64,000 bases of DNA from HLUCCA09 sp038745585. Its GTDB lineage: Bacteria > Pseudomonadota > Alphaproteobacteria > Rhodobacterales > Rhodobacteraceae. The translations under genes were made by a program, and so were the position numbers. Position 1 is the stretch's first letter, and every line of letters starts with the position of its first letter. The notes under the pieces are model-generated. The model was not told where the DNA came from. It did not search any database and worked only from the letters and a program-made list of their open reading frames with translations. Of this stretch, positions 32,061-41,137 are shown piece after piece. Where the stretch lies: positions 62,001-126,000 of the forward strand of contig JBCDLH010000011.1 of NCBI GenBank assembly GCA_038745585.1. The letters run 5' to 3'.

Positions 32061-32504
32061 ATGTCCGACGCCGACACCCGGATGTTTTTCGAGCTCTTCA
32101 ACGAGATCGGGATCCTCTCGCAGCTCTCGACCGCGGTCTTCGAGGCGCGCCTGCCCGAGGGCATGCTCGTTTCGCACTTTTCGGTCGTCAACCACCTGAC
32201 GCGGGTGCGGGATGGGCAGACGCCCCTCGCGCTCGCGCAAGCGTTTCAAGTGCCCAAGACGACGATGACCCACACGCTGGCGGGTCTCGCCAAAGCTGGA
32301 TATGTCGAAATGCGGCCCAACCCGGAGGATGGACGCTCAAAGCAGGTCTGGCTTACCGATCGGGGCCGCGCCTTCCGCGAAGACGCCATCGCCGCTCTCG
32401 GCCCCGATATTGCGGCCCTTGCCCGGCAATATCCAGTTGAGCACGTGGGCGATATTCTGCCCCGTCTGGCCGAGTTGCGCCGGGTTATGGACGCGATGCG
32501 CTAG
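32061..32504 (+). CDS. MarR-family transcriptional regulator
   Basis: 147 residues with a winged helix: recognition-helix region QAFQVPKTTMTHTLAGLAKA (about 57-76) and wing EDGRSKQVWLT. MarR proteins are dimeric repressors released by small ligands. It is the second gene of the nitroreductase operon, and the triple repeat ahead of that operon suggests autoregulation. AAAGG precedes the ATG. Confidence 0.92.
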   Translation: MSDADTRMFFELFNEIGILSQLSTAVFEARLPEGMLVSHFSVVNHLTRVRDGQTPLALAQAFQVPKTTMTHTLAGLAKAGYVEMRPNPEDGRSKQVWLTDRGRAFREDAIAALGPDIAALARQYPVEHVGDILPRLAELRRVMDAMR

Positions 32505-32589
32505 GTTTCTGCGGTCAAACGCGGGGTCTGCTGGAACTCTCCCGCACAAGGGGCGCTTCGAAAAGCCACTGCCGCCGGCACGGCGTGGC

Positions 32590-33393
32590 TCAAGCCCGGT
32601 GCGCTCCGCCGGCCAGTGCCCCGACATAGTCGAGGACGTCGGCGACAGGTTGGCCCTCGGCAATCCGGCCAACGATGGCCGAGCCGACAACCGTGCCATC
32701 GGCGACGCCGGCGATGGCCTTGGCTGCGTCCGGCGTCTTGATGCCAAAGCCAACGACCACGGGCAGGTCGGTCGCCCGCTTGATCCGCGCAACTTCGGGC
32801 GCCACCTCGCCCGCCCGCGCCTCCGCCGCGCCGGTGATCCCGGTGATCGAGACATAGTAGACAAAGCCCGACGTATTCTGCAGGACCTTGGGCAAGCGCG
32901 CCTCGTCCGTTGTCGGTGTGGCAAGGCGGATGAAGTTGATCCCGGCGGCTTGGGCGGGGAGGCACAGCTCCGCGTCTTCCTCAGGTGGTAGGTCGACCAC
33001 AATCAGCCCATCGATCCCCGCCGCTTTCGCGTCGCTGAGGAACGTCTCCACCCCGTGGTGATAGATCGGATTGTAGTACCCCATCATCACGATGGGCGTC
33101 GTGTCGTCGCCGTCGCGAAACGCCCGCGCCATGGCGAGCGTCTTGTCCAGGGTCTGCCCCGCGTCGAGCGCCCGTTGCCCGGCAAGCTGGATCGTCGGGC
33201 CATCGGCCATCGGGTCTGTAAAGGGCATGCCGAGTTCGATAATGTCGACGCCCGCGCCGGGCAGCCCTTGGATGAGCTCCAGCGAAGTCGCATAGTCGGG
33301 ATCGCCGCCCATGACATAGGCGACAAAAGCTTTCCTTCCCTCGGCGCGCAGCCGGGCAAACGTGCGGTCGATGCGGGTTTCGGACGGTGTCAT
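32590..33393 (-). CDS. trpA: Tryptophan synthase alpha chain
   Basis: 267 residues. It cleaves indole-3-glycerol phosphate to indole. Motifs: ELGMPFTDPMADGPTIQ holds the catalytic Glu (about residue 49) and Asp (about 60), and YYVSITGITGA and VGFGIKTPD are phosphate-site loops. GGGAGGCG precedes ATG 33393. Its partner trpB is on the plus strand at 18.9 kb. Confidence 0.97.
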   Translation of the reverse strand: MTPSETRIDRTFARLRAEGRKAFVAYVMGGDPDYATSLELIQGLPGAGVDIIELGMPFTDPMADGPTIQLAGQRALDAGQTLDKTLAMARAFRDGDDTTPIVMMGYYNPIYHHGVETFLSDAKAAGIDGLIVVDLPPEEDAELCLPAQAAGINFIRLATPTTDEARLPKVLQNTSGFVYYVSITGITGAAEARAGEVAPEVARIKRATDLPVVVGFGIKTPDAAKAIAGVADGTVVGSAIVGRIAEGQPVADVLDYVGALAGGAHRA

Positions 33394-33495
33394 GGGCGCC
33401 TCCCTGGTTGGCCCTCTCCCATGTCGCAGAGTACCCCGAGTTTCAATGCCCACCAGCCCCTACCGCTTGCCGCTCGCGGCGCCTATCTCTGGACT

Positions 33496-33711
33496 ATGAA
33501 CTACGTGCTTGCTCTCCTCCTGCCGCCAGTGTCGGTCTTGCTCACCGGGCGGTGGTTTCTCGCGCTTGTCGTGCTCCTCTTTTGGATCCCTGCCGTTCTC
33601 TTTACCGGCGGGCTCACCCATCCCGTCTTTATCCTGCTGGCCTGGATCATCATCTTTCAGTCCGGCGCCGAGCGGCGGCACCGCGAAGCGATCCATGGGC
33701 GTGACGATTAG
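33496..33711 (+). CDS. YqaE/Pmp3 family small membrane protein
   Basis: 71 residues with two hydrophobic helices (about 3-22 and 26-53) and a short charged C-terminal tail. The pattern LLPPVSVLLTGRW ... LLFWIPAVLFTGGLTHPVFILLAW fits the UPF0057/Pmp3 family of stress-linked membrane peptides, although the usual Cys residues are missing. Divergent from trpA, convergent with the VOC gene. Confidence 0.8.
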   Translation: MNYVLALLLPPVSVLLTGRWFLALVVLLFWIPAVLFTGGLTHPVFILLAWIIIFQSGAERRHREAIHGRDD

Positions 33712-33730
33712 CGCTCCGCCTTCGTAAGGC

Positions 33731-34150
33731 TCAGGCTTCGGCGGAGGTTGTGACCATCCAGCGAGTGCCAAAGCGATCGCGCACGACGCCGAAGCCCGGG
33801 GTCCAAAATGTCGGGCCATAGGGCTTGCCCGGCGCGCCGCTCTCGGACAGCCGCTCAAAGGCGACGCGCCCCGCCTCGACCGTGGGCAGTGCCATCGAGA
33901 TCGAATTGCCCTCCATGGGCTTGGGATCGTCGCCCGCATCGTCGGAGGCCATGAGCATCCCGCCATCGGGCCAGATGATTGCGGCATGCATGATCCAGTT
34001 CGCCCTATCCTCGCGCACAACCATGCCCTCGCCGGGCGGCAGCTCTGAATAGGGCGACATCATCTCGATTGTTCCGTCAAAGACATCGGCATAGAACGTC
34101 ATCGCCTCACGGCAGGTCCCGTCGAAAAAGAGATACGGAGTTGGGTGCAT
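33731..34150 (-). CDS. VOC-family protein, PhnB-like
   Basis: 139 residues. The PhnB-type glyoxalase/bleomycin-resistance fold is shown by PTPYLFFDGTCREAMTFYAD, the WIMHAAI metal-site strand and the closing RDRFGTRWMV. Family members have varied or unknown roles. ATG 34150 was chosen over a longer frame because the family starts with this MHPTPYLFF-type strand. Confidence 0.87.
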   Translation of the reverse strand: MHPTPYLFFDGTCREAMTFYADVFDGTIEMMSPYSELPPGEGMVVREDRANWIMHAAIIWPDGGMLMASDDAGDDPKPMEGNSISMALPTVEAGRVAFERLSESGAPGKPYGPTFWTPGFGVVRDRFGTRWMVTTSAEA

Positions 34151-34277
34151 GGCGCGCCTCCATTCGGGTGTCCGCGTCGAGGATGCCACGGCGGGCGCCG
34201 TCTGTCATCGCGCAGAGCCGCTTGCATCGCTGCTGTCGCCGGGCTAGGCGGCGGCGCGCTTAGCGAAAGGACCGAAC

Positions 34278-35375
34278 ATGGGGTTCAAGACCGGAATTGT
34301 GGGCCTGCCCAATGTGGGGAAGTCCACGCTCTTTAACGCGCTCACCCGCACCGCCGCGGCCCAGGCCGCGAATTTCCCGTTCTGTACGATCGAGCCCAAT
34401 GTCGGCGACGTCGCCGTGCCCGACGCGCGGCTCACGACCCTCGCGGACATCGCGAAATCGGCGCGGACGATCCCAGCGCGGCTGACCTTCGTGGACATTG
34501 CGGGCCTCGTAAAGGGCGCCTCGCGCGGCGAGGGCCTCGGCAATCAGTTTCTGGCCAATATCCGCGAGGTCGACGCCATCGCCCATGTCCTGCGCTGCTT
34601 CGAGGACGACGACGTGACCCATGTGGACGGGCGGGTCGACCCTGTCGAGGACGCGCAGACGATCGAGACCGAGCTTATGCTGGCCGACCTGGAGTCGATC
34701 GAAAAGCGGCTGGCCGGGCTCTCGCGCAAGGTCCGCGGCGGCGACAAAGAGGCCGTCGTCCAGGAACGGCTCCTCAAGAGCGCCGCGGAGGCGCTCGAAA
34801 CCGGCAAGCCCGCGCGGACCGTTGCGGTCGACGTTGAGGACCTGCGCGCATGGCGGTTGCTTCAGCTTCTGACGTCAAAGCCCGTCCTTTACGTTTGCAA
34901 TGTCTCCGAAGAGGAGGCCGCATCGGGCAACGCACTGAGCCAGGCTGTCGCCGAGATGGCCGCGGCGGAGGGCGCCGCGTCGGTCGTCATCTCCGCCAAG
35001 ATCGAGGAGGAGATTGCCCAAATCGACGCCGAAGAGGCCGCGGCCTTCCTGGACGAGTTGGGCCTCTCGGAGGCGGGGCTCGACCGGCTGATCCGCGCAG
35101 GTTACGCGCTTTTGAACCTCGAAACCTACTTTACCGCCGGTCCGAAAGAGGCGCGCGCCTGGACGATCCCGCAAGGTACACGCGCGCCGCAAGCCGCGGG
35201 TGTCATCCACGGCGATTTCGAAAAGGGTTTTATCCGGGCCGAGACGATCTCTTACAACGATTACGTCGCCAATGGCGGCGAGCAGGGTGCCAAAGAGGCC
35301 GGCAAGATGCGCGTCGAGGGCAAAGCCTATGAGGTCAAGGACGGCGACGTCTTGCACTTTCTGCACAGCGGTTAA
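34278..35375 (+). CDS. ychF: Redox-regulated P-loop ATPase YchF
   Basis: 365 residues, Obg-like OLA1/YchF family with a C-terminal TGS domain (about 280-363). P-loop GLPNVGKSTLFNAL (8-21) and VDIAGLVKGASRGEGLGNQF (switch II). The G4 position reads NVSE rather than NKxD, which explains the family's preference for ATP. AAAGGACC precedes the ATG. Confidence 0.96.
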   Translation: MGFKTGIVGLPNVGKSTLFNALTRTAAAQAANFPFCTIEPNVGDVAVPDARLTTLADIAKSARTIPARLTFVDIAGLVKGASRGEGLGNQFLANIREVDAIAHVLRCFEDDDVTHVDGRVDPVEDAQTIETELMLADLESIEKRLAGLSRKVRGGDKEAVVQERLLKSAAEALETGKPARTVAVDVEDLRAWRLLQLLTSKPVLYVCNVSEEEAASGNALSQAVAEMAAAEGAASVVISAKIEEEIAQIDAEEAAAFLDELGLSEAGLDRLIRAGYALLNLETYFTAGPKEARAWTIPQGTRAPQAAGVIHGDFEKGFIRAETISYNDYVANGGEQGAKEAGKMRVEGKAYEVKDGDVLHFLHSG

Positions 35376-35464
35376 GCGCACGGCGCGTCAACGCTCGCGA
35401 AACCCCCATGATCTAGGCCCTTGCCAGCGCGGAGGAGCCGCGCGGCGGCAGGAGGGGCGCAGGC

Positions 35465-36457
35465 GTGATCAGGCTACGCATGATTGTGGTTTTGGTTTTG
35501 GCTTTGGGGCCGCTCTGCGCCCAAGCTGCGCCCAACGCGGCCTTTGTCATGGATGCGCGCGACGGAAGGGTCCTCTTGGCCGAGAACGCCGATACGCGGC
35601 TGCACCCTGCCTCGCTCACCAAGATGATGACGCTTTACCTCGCGCTGTCTGCGCTGGAAGCGGGCGACCTCGGCCCCGATGACATCGTCCGCGTCTCTCC
35701 GGCCGCGGCCGCGACGGGGGGCGCTTCGCTCGATCTGGTCGCGGGGCAGCGGATCACCATCCGCAATCTGGTGCGCGCGACCGCGGTACGGTCGGCCAAC
35801 GACGCTGCCGTTGCGCTTGCCGAGGCCGTCGCCGGGAGCGAGGCGGCCTTCGTCGAACGTATGAACGCGACGGCAGCAGCAATGGGTCTGTCGCAGACGA
35901 CTTTTCGTAACCCCCACGGGCTGACCGAAGCGGGCCATTTGACGACCGCGCGCGACATGTCTCGCCTGGGCTGGACTCTGTTGCGCAGCTTTCCCGCCTA
36001 TGGGCATCTTTTCTCTCGCACGACGGTCGAGATCGGCCCGCGCCGCATTGCCCATACGAACCGGCGGTTTCTCTCGGGCTATGCCGGCGCCGACGGGATC
36101 AAAACGGGCTATACGCGCGCGGCGGGCTTTACGCTGACGGCGAGCGCGCGGCGCGGCCACAAGCATCTCATCGTGACGGTGCTTGGCGCTCCGTCCTCGG
36201 CGGCGCGTACCGCCCGCGCGGCGGCCTTGCTCGACTGGGGCTTTGCGCGCGTGGCCGAAGAGGTCGCCTCTGTCCCGCTGCCCCGCTTCACCTTCCTAAG
36301 GCCCGGCCGCCCACTGCCGCTTATGACCGCCGCAGCACCGCTCCTTGGGGCGCGCGCGTCGCGCCCGCTCGTCTCGCGCGATGGAGCGACGGCTGAGGAT
36401 CGGCCGACGGCCCTGCCGCCCGGCGGGCTGCCCCTCTCTGCCTTCGCGTCGCGCTGA
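35465..36457 (+). CDS. D-alanyl-D-alanine carboxypeptidase (PBP5/6 type)
   Basis: 330 residues, periplasmic after a signal peptide (1-22). Serine acyl-enzyme motifs: SLTK (Ser50, Lys53), SAN (Ser109-Asn111) and KTG (212-214). It trims the terminal D-Ala from peptidoglycan stem peptides. The start is GTG 35465, set by AGGAGGGG a few bases ahead; the next ATG (35480) is too far from it. Lacks the full PBP5 C-terminal domain; the tail after residue 265 is Pro/Arg-rich. Confidence 0.93.
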   Translation: MIRLRMIVVLVLALGPLCAQAAPNAAFVMDARDGRVLLAENADTRLHPASLTKMMTLYLALSALEAGDLGPDDIVRVSPAAAATGGASLDLVAGQRITIRNLVRATAVRSANDAAVALAEAVAGSEAAFVERMNATAAAMGLSQTTFRNPHGLTEAGHLTTARDMSRLGWTLLRSFPAYGHLFSRTTVEIGPRRIAHTNRRFLSGYAGADGIKTGYTRAAGFTLTASARRGHKHLIVTVLGAPSSAARTARAAALLDWGFARVAEEVASVPLPRFTFLRPGRPLPLMTAAAPLLGARASRPLVSRDGATAEDRPTALPPGGLPLSAFASR

Positions 36458-36563
36458 TCCACACTCGCCCGCCAACCCGGCCTGGTGCGTGTCGCTGGCG
36501 CGGCGTGCGCGCTGAACGCGGCGCTACGCCAACCGTCTTTTGAAGGAACAGCGGCCAGCGCCG

Positions 36564-37379
36564 CTACCCGCTCGACGTCGCCCCGAGCGCCGCGGAGAGC
36601 GCGGCGGCGGCGCGCGCAACATCGCTGCCAAGCCGCGCGGTCGCCTCAAGCGTCACCCGCGAGACCGGACCCGAAACTGAAAGCCCCGCCACCGCTGCCC
36701 CCGACGCGTCAAAGACCGGCGCTGCGACACAGCGCATGCCGGTGCTGCGCTCCTCGTTGTCGACGGCATAGCCGCGCGCGCGGATCCGGTCGAGATCCTC
36801 GGCGAGCGCGTCGCGTGAAGTCAGCGTGTGCCCGGTAAAGCGCGTGAGCTCGGCCCGCGCGAAGTAGGCTGCGCGCTGGTCGGGATCGAACCAGGCCAGT
36901 AGCGCTTTGCCAATGCCCGAGGCGTGGAGCGGCGAGAGCGTGCCGGGCGGAAAGAAGGCGCGCAGTGTCTCGTCGGTCTCGGCCTGGCTCACGAACATGA
37001 CCTCGTCGCCCCGCGCCACGCCCAGATTTGCGGTCTCGCCGGTCTCGGCCCGCAATTGCCGCATCGGCCCCTGCGCGCGCTCGACGACAGAAGCGCGCCG
37101 CAGAAACGATGAGCCAATGAGAAACGCCCGCGGTCCGACAGCCCAGCTTTGCTCTTCCGGGTCGAGCTCGACAATGCCGCGCGCCTCCAGCGTGATCAGC
37201 ACGCGATAGACCGTGGCGGGCGATTGTCCGAGCCGCGACGCCAGCTCAGTCAGCGTTGCGGCCCCTGCCTCGGCAAGCCCTTCGAGGATCGCCATCGCCC
37301 GATCGAGCGACTGGATCGTGTTCTGTTCGGTCTTGTCGGCAAAGGCCCGCGGCCGCCCACGGGGCCTCTTTTCCGGCAT
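36564..37379 (-). CDS. bhcR: IclR-family regulator of the beta-hydroxyaspartate cycle
   Basis: 271 residues: basic N-terminal tail, winged HTH (about 22-85, LTELASRLGQSPATVYRVL) and IclR effector domain. It is divergent from bhcA, the position and family of BhcR, which in Paracoccus denitrificans controls the bhc genes and responds to glyoxylate. Identification rests on family plus context. Confidence 0.88.
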   Translation of the reverse strand: MPEKRPRGRPRAFADKTEQNTIQSLDRAMAILEGLAEAGAATLTELASRLGQSPATVYRVLITLEARGIVELDPEEQSWAVGPRAFLIGSSFLRRASVVERAQGPMRQLRAETGETANLGVARGDEVMFVSQAETDETLRAFFPPGTLSPLHASGIGKALLAWFDPDQRAAYFARAELTRFTGHTLTSRDALAEDLDRIRARGYAVDNEERSTGMRCVAAPVFDASGAAVAGLSVSGPVSRVTLEATARLGSDVARAAAALSAALGATSSG

Positions 37380-37558
37380 GTTCCCAGACCTTTTTCAGTT
37401 TCGCACCTGCAGCATCAACATCTGAAAAACTTTAAAGCACTGAATTTAAGAAAGGAAACTTCTAATTTCATACAGTGGAAAAAGAATTCAAAAAAGTTGT
37501 CTGCGGTGGGCTGCCTCGTCTAGGAGAGCTCAAACGCAGGACAGAGCGAGACGATACC
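37380..37558. promoter_or_regulatory. bhcR-bhcA divergent control region
   Basis: 179 bases, markedly AT-rich from 37390 to 37500 in an otherwise GC-rich window. It must hold both promoters and the BhcR sites. Candidate dyad arms are GAAA-N7-TTTC (37455-37469) and TTTC-N8-GAAA (37466-37481). No single promoter match is convincing. Confidence 0.6.
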
Positions 37559-38749
37559 ATGGACAACCCGGTTTTCATCCCCGGCCCGACGAACCTTCCC
37601 GACCGCCTGCGCAAGGCCTGCGATGTGGCAACGCTCGACCATCGCTCGTCGGCCTTTGCCGCGATCCTGCATCCGACGCTGGCCGGTGTCGCGCGGATCC
37701 TCAAGACGAGCGCGGGCGAGGTCTTTGTCTTCCCGGCAACCGGAACGGGCGGCTGGGAAGCGGCCATCGCCAACACGCTCAGCACGGGCGACAAGGTGCT
37801 GGCAGGGCGTAACGGCATGTTCTCGCACCGCTGGATCGACATGTGCCAGCGCTTCGGCCTCGACGTCCAGATCATCGCGCATCGCTGGGGCGAGGGCCTT
37901 GATGCGGCGCGCTACGAGGACGTGCTGCGCGCCGATACCGCGCACGAGATCAAAGCGGTTTTGGCCACCCATAACGAGACGGCCACCGGTGTCGTCTCCG
38001 ATATTGCGGCCCTGCGCGCCGCCCTCGGCGCGTCGGGGCACCCCGCGCTGCTCCTAGTCGACGGCGTCTCCTCGATCGGCTCGATGGATTTTCGAATGGA
38101 CGAGTGGGGCGTGGATCTCGCTGTGACGGGTTCGCAAAAGGGCTTCATGCTGCCCCCCGGTCTCGCCATTGTCGGCGTCTCGGCCAAAGCCCGCGCCGCC
38201 GCCGAGACCGCGGACCTGCCGCGCACCTTTTTCGATTTCGACGATATGCGTCGGGGATATGCGGCCTCAGCCTATCCCTACACCCCGGCCGTGGGCCTGA
38301 TGAACGGGCTCCGCACCGCGTGTGAGATGATCGAAGAGGAAGGGCTCGAACACGTCTTCGCGCGCCATGCGCGGATTGCCGATGGGGTCCGCGCCGCGGT
38401 GCGTGCTTGGGGCCTTAGCCTGTGCGCAGAGCAGGCCGATTGGTACTCTAACACCGTCTCGGCCATTCGCATGCCCGAGGGCTTTGACGCCAACGCCTTT
38501 GTTGCCCGCGCGGCCCAGACCTATGGCGTCGCCTTCGGCACCGGGTTGGGCGAGGTCGCCGGCAAGGTTTTTCGCATCGGTCATCTCGGCATGCTCACCG
38601 ATGTGCAGGCGCTCTCGGGGCTCGCCGCGGCCGAAATGGTCATGGCCGATCTTGGCATGGACATTGTGCCCGGCTCCGGCGTCGCAGCGGCGCAGGGCGT
38701 CTACCGCACGACGGTCGGTTCGCCCGCCCTAGATCTTGCCGCAGAGTAA
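37559..38749 (+). CDS. bhcA: L-aspartate-glyoxylate aminotransferase
   Basis: 396 residues, fold-type I PLP aminotransferase of the serine-glyoxylate class (PVFIPGPTNLPDRLRKA start; PLP Lys194 in TGSQKGFMLPPG). In the cycle it aminates glyoxylate to glycine using aspartate, giving oxaloacetate. First gene of bhcABCD; bhcB follows after 30 bases. A serine-glyoxylate transaminase role would be the alternative if it stood alone, but the full cluster makes BhcA the better call. Start ATG 37559. Confidence 0.93.
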   Translation: MDNPVFIPGPTNLPDRLRKACDVATLDHRSSAFAAILHPTLAGVARILKTSAGEVFVFPATGTGGWEAAIANTLSTGDKVLAGRNGMFSHRWIDMCQRFGLDVQIIAHRWGEGLDAARYEDVLRADTAHEIKAVLATHNETATGVVSDIAALRAALGASGHPALLLVDGVSSIGSMDFRMDEWGVDLAVTGSQKGFMLPPGLAIVGVSAKARAAAETADLPRTFFDFDDMRRGYAASAYPYTPAVGLMNGLRTACEMIEEEGLEHVFARHARIADGVRAAVRAWGLSLCAEQADWYSNTVSAIRMPEGFDANAFVARAAQTYGVAFGTGLGEVAGKVFRIGHLGMLTDVQALSGLAAAEMVMADLGMDIVPGSGVAAAQGVYRTTVGSPALDLAAE

Positions 38750-38779
38750 GGTTTGTTAAGACAACAGCTGGAGAGAGCG

Positions 38780-39751
38780 ATGAAAGACCTCGCCGATCTG
38801 ACGATCCCGACCTATGACGATGTGGTCGCCGCTCACGAGCGGATCGCACCTTACATCCATCGCACGCCGGTGCTGACTTCAACTTTCTTCAACGAGATGA
38901 CCGGGGCAGAGCTCTTCTTTAAGTGCGAGAACTTTCAGAAGGCGGGGGCGTTTAAGGTCCGTGGCGCGTCGAACGCCGTCTTCGGCCTCGCTGACGAGAT
39001 GGCTCAGAAAGGCGTTGCCACGCATTCCTCGGGCAATCACGCGCTCTCGCTATCTTACGCCGCTGGCCGGCGGGGCATCCCCTGTCATGTCGTGATGCCG
39101 CGCACCGCGCCCGAGGCCAAGAAAGCGGCCGTGCGCGGCTATGGCGGCATCATCACCGAGTGTGAGCCGTCGACAACGAGCCGCGAGGCTGTCTTCGCCG
39201 AGGTTCAGGCCGAAACCGGCGCCGAGTTTGTCCACCCCTACAACGACCCGCGCGTGGTCGCGGGGCAGGGAACGTGCTCGCGCGAGTTGATGGAGCAGGT
39301 CGATGGGCTGGACGCGGTCATTGCCCCGATCGGCGGCGGTGGGATGGTGTCCGGGACCTGCCTCACCCTGTCGAACACCGCGCCCGGTGTTGAGATCTAC
39401 GCGGCCGAGCCCGAGCAGGCCGACGACGCCTATCGCTCGTTCAAGGCGGGCCACATCATCGCTGACGATGCACCGCAGACCATTGCCGATGGCTTGAAGG
39501 TGCCGCTGAAAGACCTCACCTGGCACTTCGTGTCGAACCACGTCACCGATATTCTGACCGCCTCCGAACAGGAGATCGTCGATGCAATGAAGATCACCTG
39601 GCAACGCATGAAGATCGTCATGGAGCCGTCCTGCGCCGTGCCGCTCGCCACGATCTTTAAGTATCCGGAGGTGTTTCGAGGCAAGCGCGTCGGTGTTATC
39701 GTGACAGGCGGGAACGTGGACCTCGACAAGCTGCCATGGATGACGGGCTAG
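38780..39751 (+). CDS. bhcB: beta-Hydroxyaspartate dehydratase
   Basis: 323 residues, fold-type II PLP enzyme of the threonine dehydratase / serine racemase class, without a regulatory ACT domain. PLP Lys59 lies in QKAGAFKVRGA, substrate loop SSGNHA near residue 87, and phosphate loop GGGGM near 188. In the cycle it removes water as beta-hydroxyaspartate becomes iminosuccinate. GGAGAGAGCG precedes ATG 38780. Confidence 0.93.
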   Translation: MKDLADLTIPTYDDVVAAHERIAPYIHRTPVLTSTFFNEMTGAELFFKCENFQKAGAFKVRGASNAVFGLADEMAQKGVATHSSGNHALSLSYAAGRRGIPCHVVMPRTAPEAKKAAVRGYGGIITECEPSTTSREAVFAEVQAETGAEFVHPYNDPRVVAGQGTCSRELMEQVDGLDAVIAPIGGGGMVSGTCLTLSNTAPGVEIYAAEPEQADDAYRSFKAGHIIADDAPQTIADGLKVPLKDLTWHFVSNHVTDILTASEQEIVDAMKITWQRMKIVMEPSCAVPLATIFKYPEVFRGKRVGVIVTGGNVDLDKLPWMTG

Positions 39752-39849
39752 GGCTGGGCCGTTCGGCCATCCAGCACCGTAATCCGACCGTTTTCACCCA
39801 GGGGTAGGATGGGCACGCTGCTCATCGCCCCGCGACTAGGGAGAACCAG

Positions 39850-41013
39850 ATGAAAGACCTCGCAAACCTCGATGACTTCGAAGTCGGCTACGACATCCCC
39901 GCTGTGCCGGGTATGGACGAAGCCGATATCCAGACGCCCTGCCTCGTGCTCGATCTCGACGCGCTGGAGCGCAACGTCAAGAAAATGGGTGATTATGCCA
40001 AGGCCCACGGTATGCGCCACCGTGTCCACGGCAAGATGCACAAATCGGTCGATGTGGCGAAGCTGCAGATGGAGCTTGGCGGCGCGGTGGGCGTCTGCTG
40101 CCAAAAGGTGTCCGAAGCCGAGGTCTTTGCGCGGGGCGGGATCAAGGACGTGATGGTCTCGAACCAAGTGCGCGACCCGGCCAAGATCGACCGGTTGGCG
40201 CGGATGCCGAAGCTTGGAGCGCGGACGCTGTGCTGTGTGGACGATGAGGCGAATGTGGCCGATCTCTCGGCGGCAGCGGTAAAGCACGGCACCGAGATCG
40301 AAGCGCTGGTAGAGATCGATTGCGGCGCGGGGCGCTGCGGTGTGACCACGACCGAGGATGTCGTGCGTATCGCCAAGGCCATCGACGCGGCGCCGGGTCT
40401 CAAATTTGCAGGGCTTCAGGCCTATCAGGGCGCAATGCAGCACATGGACAGCTATGAGGAGCGCAAGGCGAAGATCGGGGTTGCCGTCGCCATGGTCGCC
40501 GACGCCGTGCAGGGCCTGAAAGAGGTCGGTATCGCGTGTGATATCATCGGCGGTGGCGGCACGGGCTCGTACTATTTCGAGTCGAATTCTGGGGTCTACA
40601 ACGAGCTGCAATGTGGCTCTTACGCGTTTATGGACGCCGATTACGGGCGCATCCTCGATAAGGACGGCAAGCGGATCGACCAGGGTGAGTGGGAGAACGC
40701 GCTCTTCATCCTCACCTCCGTGATGAGCCACGCTAAGGCGGAAAAGGCGATCGTTGATGCCGGCCTAAAGGCACAATCGGTCGATAGCGGTCTGCCGGTC
40801 ATCTTTGGCCGCGACGATGTCGAGTACGTTAAGTGCTCGGACGAGCACGGCGTCGTCATGGATCCTAAGGGCAAGCTCAAGGTGAACGACAAGCTGCGCC
40901 TTGTGCCTGGCCATTGCGACCCGACCTGCAACGTCCACGATTGGTATGTGGGCGTAAGGGGCGGAAAGGTCGAGGCGGTGTGGCCGGTGTCGGCGCGCGG
41001 CAAGGCCTACTGA
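39850..41013 (+). CDS. bhcC: beta-Hydroxyaspartate aldolase
   Basis: 387 residues, alanine racemase-like (D-threonine aldolase type) fold-type III PLP enzyme. IQTPCLVLDLDALERNV is the family start and the PLP lysine is in VHGKMHKS (Lys62). It condenses glycine and glyoxylate to (2R,3S)-beta-hydroxyaspartate, the key carbon-joining step. TAGGGAGA precedes the ATG; 98 bases separate it from bhcB. Confidence 0.94.
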   Translation: MKDLANLDDFEVGYDIPAVPGMDEADIQTPCLVLDLDALERNVKKMGDYAKAHGMRHRVHGKMHKSVDVAKLQMELGGAVGVCCQKVSEAEVFARGGIKDVMVSNQVRDPAKIDRLARMPKLGARTLCCVDDEANVADLSAAAVKHGTEIEALVEIDCGAGRCGVTTTEDVVRIAKAIDAAPGLKFAGLQAYQGAMQHMDSYEERKAKIGVAVAMVADAVQGLKEVGIACDIIGGGGTGSYYFESNSGVYNELQCGSYAFMDADYGRILDKDGKRIDQGEWENALFILTSVMSHAKAEKAIVDAGLKAQSVDSGLPVIFGRDDVEYVKCSDEHGVVMDPKGKLKVNDKLRLVPGHCDPTCNVHDWYVGVRGGKVEAVWPVSARGKAY

Positions 41014-41054
41014 CGCGCGCTTTGGCCGAGACGGCATGGGCCCCGGGCGGGCGC

Positions 41055-41089
41055 ATGCCTTCGGCGACGATATTTTCAGCAAGAAGAAG
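41055..41089 (+). repeat. Dispersed intergenic motif, copy C (inside bhc operon)
   Basis: Left part ATGCCTTCGGCG (41055-41066), then CGATATTTTCAGCAAG and AAGAAG. It sits in the 124-base gap between bhcC and bhcD, sense to both. Same arrangement as the copy at 44194. Confidence 0.75.
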
Positions 41090-41137
41090 ACAGCGGGCGC
41101 CGCGCACATGCGGCGTGCTGCTGCGCGGAGGACAGGG

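Noticed and set aside
41036..41137. N-terminal extension of bhcD beginning at the ATG at 41036
   Set aside because: It would translate the dispersed repeat; the ATG at 41138 has a strong ribosome site and a family-like N-terminus.
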